NCBI GenBank assembly: GCA_947651335.1
Contig: CANSYV010000058.1
Coordinates: forward strand, 1-7,602
Reading direction: 5' to 3'
Length of the DNA stretch: 7,602 nucleotides
Origin: an uncultured Lachnospiraceae bacterium
Lineage (GTDB): Bacteria; Bacillota; Clostridia; Lachnospirales; Lachnospiraceae
Shown here: positions 5,472 through 7,602 of the stretch, in pieces
How the letters are laid out: each line of letters starts with the position of its first letter
Position numbering within the stretch: position 1 is the stretch's first letter
Notes under the pieces: model-generated
What the model was told of the DNA's origin: nothing
What the model saw: the letters and a program-made list of their open reading frames with translations, nothing else
Databases searched by the model: none
Translations under genes and position numbers: made by a program

Positions 5472-7310
5472 TCATACCTTCTTTTTTAAGTAATAAAATC
5501 CATAAGCAGGCACCGAAACTCCTATGGGCTTCATCTCCTCCCCGGAAATCATGTCCACATAATCCCCGTCTGTCTCATTGATCCAGGCAATTCTGTCCGT
5601 CTCACTGAAATTAAACAAACCGATGATTTTCTCTCCCTCATAATACCGTCCCATACACAGCACCGCCGAATCCCAGGTTTCAATAGTCCAGGTATCTGCA
5701 TCTGCCATGAACACCTTCTCACTTTTGCGGATATTCTCCAGACGTCCCAGTGCCTGGAATACCTTTCCTTCCACTGTCTCAGAATCAGAGCGGTTTTCCG
5801 CCAGCTCCCAGTTCATGGCACCTCTGTGGATATATCTGGAGTCATCTGCTTTCAGAGGGTCTTCTTTATAAGTATAATCATTGACCTGAGCTGTCTCATC
5901 GCCGCTGTACAGCACCGGAATCCCTGACTGCATGAACATATAGGCGTGAAGCATTACATCCAGACGGATGGCACGCTCCATGGCTTCTTCATCTTTCTCA
6001 AAACCGGCCTTTTCAATGCCGCACATGGAGGCAGTGGTTCCACAGAATCTGGCATCTCCTGAGACCGGGTCCGCGTTATACAGTTCTCCCCGGCTGTTGC
6101 TTTCACCTGCATACCCCTGGAAATAATCATTTAAGTACTGCTTGTGAGCCCGTTCCCCGATTCCCTCAGTCATCAGGAATCCGTAATCCAGCCCCCAGCC
6201 AATGTCGTCGTGGCAGCGGAGATAATTCAAAAACGTATACTCTTTGGGCAGAGCATTGACAATATCCAGCTGTCTTTTCAGCAGACGCACATCCCGGGAT
6301 GCCACCGTGTGCCAGGTAGTGGCCATGGTGGTCACATTATATAGCATGTGGCACTCCGGTTTATCCACTGTGCCGAAATAGGGAACCACCCGCTCAGGCT
6401 CCATCACCACCTCGCCCAGCAGGAGTACACTGGGGCAGACAATCTCACTGATCATACGCATCATACGCACAATGGTGTGCACCTGCTTCAGGTTTCTGCA
6501 GGGTGTATTCAGTTCCTTCCATATATAAGGAACCGCGTCAATGCGGATGATATCAATCCCTCTGTTGGCCAGATACAGGAAATTATACATCATCTCATTA
6601 AAAACTCTGGGATTTTTGTAGTTCAAATCCCATTGATAGGGATAGAATGTGGTCATGACAAAATGGCCTGCCTCCGGAATCCAGGTGAAATTTCCCGGCG
6701 CCGTGGTGGGAAAAACCTGGGGTACTGTCTTCTCATACAGAGCCGGCATATATGAATTGTCAAAAAAGAAATACCGGCTCATGTACTCTCCGTCGCCTTC
6801 TTTGGCACGCTTCGCCCACTCATGGTCTTCCGAAGTATGATTCATCACAAAGTCCATACACACATGAATGCCCGTCTTATGGCAGGCCGCCGTGAGACTT
6901 TCCAGGTCCTCCATGGAGCCCAGTTTCTCCTGCACCTTCCGGAAATCAGAGACCGCGTATCCGCCGTCCGAACGACCCTCAGGAGTCTCCAGAAACGGCA
7001 TCAGATGGATATAATTCACATTACACTGTTCAATATAATCCAGCCTGGACTTTACCCCTTCCATATTTCCGGCAAAATTATCAATGTAAAACATCATTCC
7101 CAGCATGTCATTGCGTTTATACCAGCCAAAATCTGCCTCCCTCTGCACATCCAGTAATTTCAGCTTTTTCTTCCTCTCTTTATAAAAGCTCTCCATCTGG
7201 TCACACAGTTCCGCAAACATAGAATCATTTCCATACAACTCCATATAGAGCCAGCGCAATTCATCGAAATGTCTGTCAAACCGGTTTCTATAGACCATTT
7301 CTGTCTCCAT
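5472..7310 (-). CDS. Amylosucrase-type glucosyltransferase (GH13 subfamily 4)
   Basis: The 612-residue protein aligns, from memory, nearly end to end with Neisseria polysaccharea amylosucrase (NpAS, 636 residues), which uses sucrose to extend alpha-1,4-glucan and releases fructose. No signal peptide is seen, so it acts in the cytoplasm. An N-terminal helical region (1-65) precedes the (beta/alpha)8 barrel; a C-terminal beta domain starts near 535. Visible residues are MDFVMNHTSEDHEWA (152-166), nucleophile Asp258 in RIDAV, acid/base Glu300 in LLGEVV, and His367-Asp368 in CHDDIGW. Asp115 (SDGGYAVS) and Arg492 (DDSRYIHR) match the salt bridge that makes amylosucrases sucrose-specific. Acceptor-side Arg226 and Arg415 of NpAS appear as Pro197 and Lys390. 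The start is ambiguous: ATG 7310 (AAGAGGA at 6 nt) is chosen, but ATG 7352 (GAGAGGGGA at about 8 nt, adding a Lys-rich MKKVKKEKQCKRKN) is nearly as good; ATG 7376 is weak. Sucrose hydrolase is the main alternative. Confidence 0.9.
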   Translation of the reverse strand: METEMVYRNRFDRHFDELRWLYMELYGNDSMFAELCDQMESFYKERKKKLKLLDVQREADFGWYKRNDMLGMMFYIDNFAGNMEGVKSRLDYIEQCNVNYIHLMPFLETPEGRSDGGYAVSDFRKVQEKLGSMEDLESLTAACHKTGIHVCMDFVMNHTSEDHEWAKRAKEGDGEYMSRYFFFDNSYMPALYEKTVPQVFPTTAPGNFTWIPEAGHFVMTTFYPYQWDLNYKNPRVFNEMMYNFLYLANRGIDIIRIDAVPYIWKELNTPCRNLKQVHTIVRMMRMISEIVCPSVLLLGEVVMEPERVVPYFGTVDKPECHMLYNVTTMATTWHTVASRDVRLLKRQLDIVNALPKEYTFLNYLRCHDDIGWGLDYGFLMTEGIGERAHKQYLNDYFQGYAGESNSRGELYNADPVSGDARFCGTTASMCGIEKAGFEKDEEAMERAIRLDVMLHAYMFMQSGIPVLYSGDETAQVNDYTYKEDPLKADDSRYIHRGAMNWELAENRSDSETVEGKVFQALGRLENIRKSEKVFMADADTWTIETWDSAVLCMGRYYEGEKIIGLFNFSETDRIAWINETDGDYVDMISGEEMKPIGVSVPAYGFYYLKKKV

Positions 7311-7539
7311 ATTTTTCCTCTTACACTGTTTTTCCTTCTTTACTTTTTTCATTGCACAATCCCCTCTCCCTGACATCTTTCAACCGGAATCTACGTCTCC
7401 ACGAAAAGTGCCCCGTTACAGACACTATGTAGACTTTCGCAGCTATCCGCAGGTAAAATAGTCTTTATCATTACGGTAACACTTTACCACAAAATCACAG
7501 TATTGGCTACCATAAAATCCCGGCTGTTCCAGTGTTTTA
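7311..7539. other. Intergenic leader between sigma factor and amylosucrase gene
   Basis: No convincing gene lies between the sigma factor stop and the amylosucrase starts. It should hold the amylosucrase promoter, but I find no -35/-10 pair close to consensus. Two small inverted repeats are visible: GGTAA/TTACC (7475-7479 with 7484-7488) and a split stem TCTAC-GTCT with AGAC-N5-GTAGA (7390-7398 with 7420-7433). Either could be an operator or leader structure, but the evidence is weak. Confidence 0.4.
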
Positions 7540-7549
7540 TCACTGCCGG
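7520..7549 (-). terminator. Possible terminator hairpin at the end of the sigma factor gene
   Basis: On the minus strand CCGG-CAGTG, a 6-nt ATAAAA loop, CACTG, a 6-nt bulge GAACAG and CCGG are followed by GATTTTATGG. The stem includes the last codons and the stop. The bulge and the short T-run make this a weak candidate. Confidence 0.35.
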
Positions 7550-7602
7550 AGATAATTGCGCATAGTCTTTAAAGCATTCTTTTCCAGCCGGCTGACCTGG
7601 GC
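7540..7602 (-). CDS. sigG: C-terminal end of a sporulation sigma factor, SigG-like (partial)
   Basis: The last 20 codons before a TGA at 7540-7542 read AQVSRLEKNALKTMRNYLRQ, entering from the right window edge. This matches the second half of the sigma-70 region 4.2 helix-turn-helix and the C-terminus of forespore sigma factors; Bacillus subtilis SigG ends with QAQVSRLEKAAIKQM and a short tail (recalled, not searched). SigF is the next closest reading, with QVQVSRLEK. The protein would bind RNA polymerase core and recognise the -35 element of late forespore promoters. Only about a tenth of the gene is in the window, so the exact paralogue is uncertain. It is codirectional with the amylosucrase gene, 230 bp upstream of its chosen start, with a weak hairpin between them. 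Confidence 0.62.
   Translation of the reverse strand, partial: AQVSRLEKNALKTMRNYLRQ

Noticed and set aside
7391..7471. 26-residue minus-strand frame (MIKTILPADSCESL...) in the amylosucrase leader
   Set aside because: No ribosome binding site before its ATG and no run of regulatory codons; not enough to claim a leader peptide.
7381..7539. Catabolite-response (cre) site or consensus promoter before the amylosucrase gene
   Set aside because: I looked for TGNAANCGNNNNCA-like and TTGACA/TATAAT-like sequences on the minus strand and found only poor matches.
1..7602. CRISPR array, tRNA or rRNA genes, insertion sequence or prophage
   Set aside because: No regularly spaced repeats, tRNA-like folds, transposase, integrase or phage genes were seen. 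The only sign of rearrangement is the ABC/nuclease junction, which has no visible mobile element ends.

Overview
The window looks like chromosomal DNA of an anaerobic, spore-forming Firmicute, most likely a Lachnospiraceae-type clostridium. The clues are a UMF1-type MFS transporter, a clostridial single-chain siroheme/ferredoxin reductase, AGGAGG-type ribosome binding sites, AT-rich intergenic promoters between GC-richer genes, and the tail of a sporulation sigma factor (SigG-like) at the right edge. This assignment is inferred from protein character and is not confirmed by any search.

Layout, left to right. (1) An MFS permease (+) runs from the left edge and meets a LysR regulator (-) tail to tail; the two coding regions overlap by 41 bp. 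(2) The LysR gene is divergent from an ABC exporter gene (+), and the two share a symmetric, interleaved promoter region. The exporter is broken: it stops after the fifth membrane segment, with no sixth segment and no ATPase domain. It is joined directly to the last ~90 codons of an AAA-ATPase/PD-(D/E)XK nuclease family gene, so a deletion (or an assembly join) lies near 3035-3040. (3) A siroheme/4Fe-4S sulfite-reductase-like protein (-) is divergent from a second LysR regulator (+). Their promoters interleave over an AT-rich palindrome, the classic layout of a LysR regulator and its target. (4) The second LysR gene converges on an amylosucrase-type GH13 glucosyltransferase gene (-), with a long hairpin between them that probably ends transcription from both sides. 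(5) At the right edge are the last 20 codons of a sigma factor on the minus strand, upstream of and codirectional with the amylosucrase gene.

How the genes work together. Two regulator/target pairs are well supported by layout: LysR with the ABC exporter (now decayed), and LysR with the sulfite-reductase-like protein. The amylosucrase would use intracellular sucrose to build alpha-1,4-glucan; its catalytic and sucrose-specificity residues are intact. No sucrose transporter or glycogen genes lie beside it here.

I do not see a clearly new multi-gene system. The most unusual items are the ABC/nuclease fusion scar, the two interleaved divergent promoters with symmetric elements, and the cysteine spacing of the reductase.
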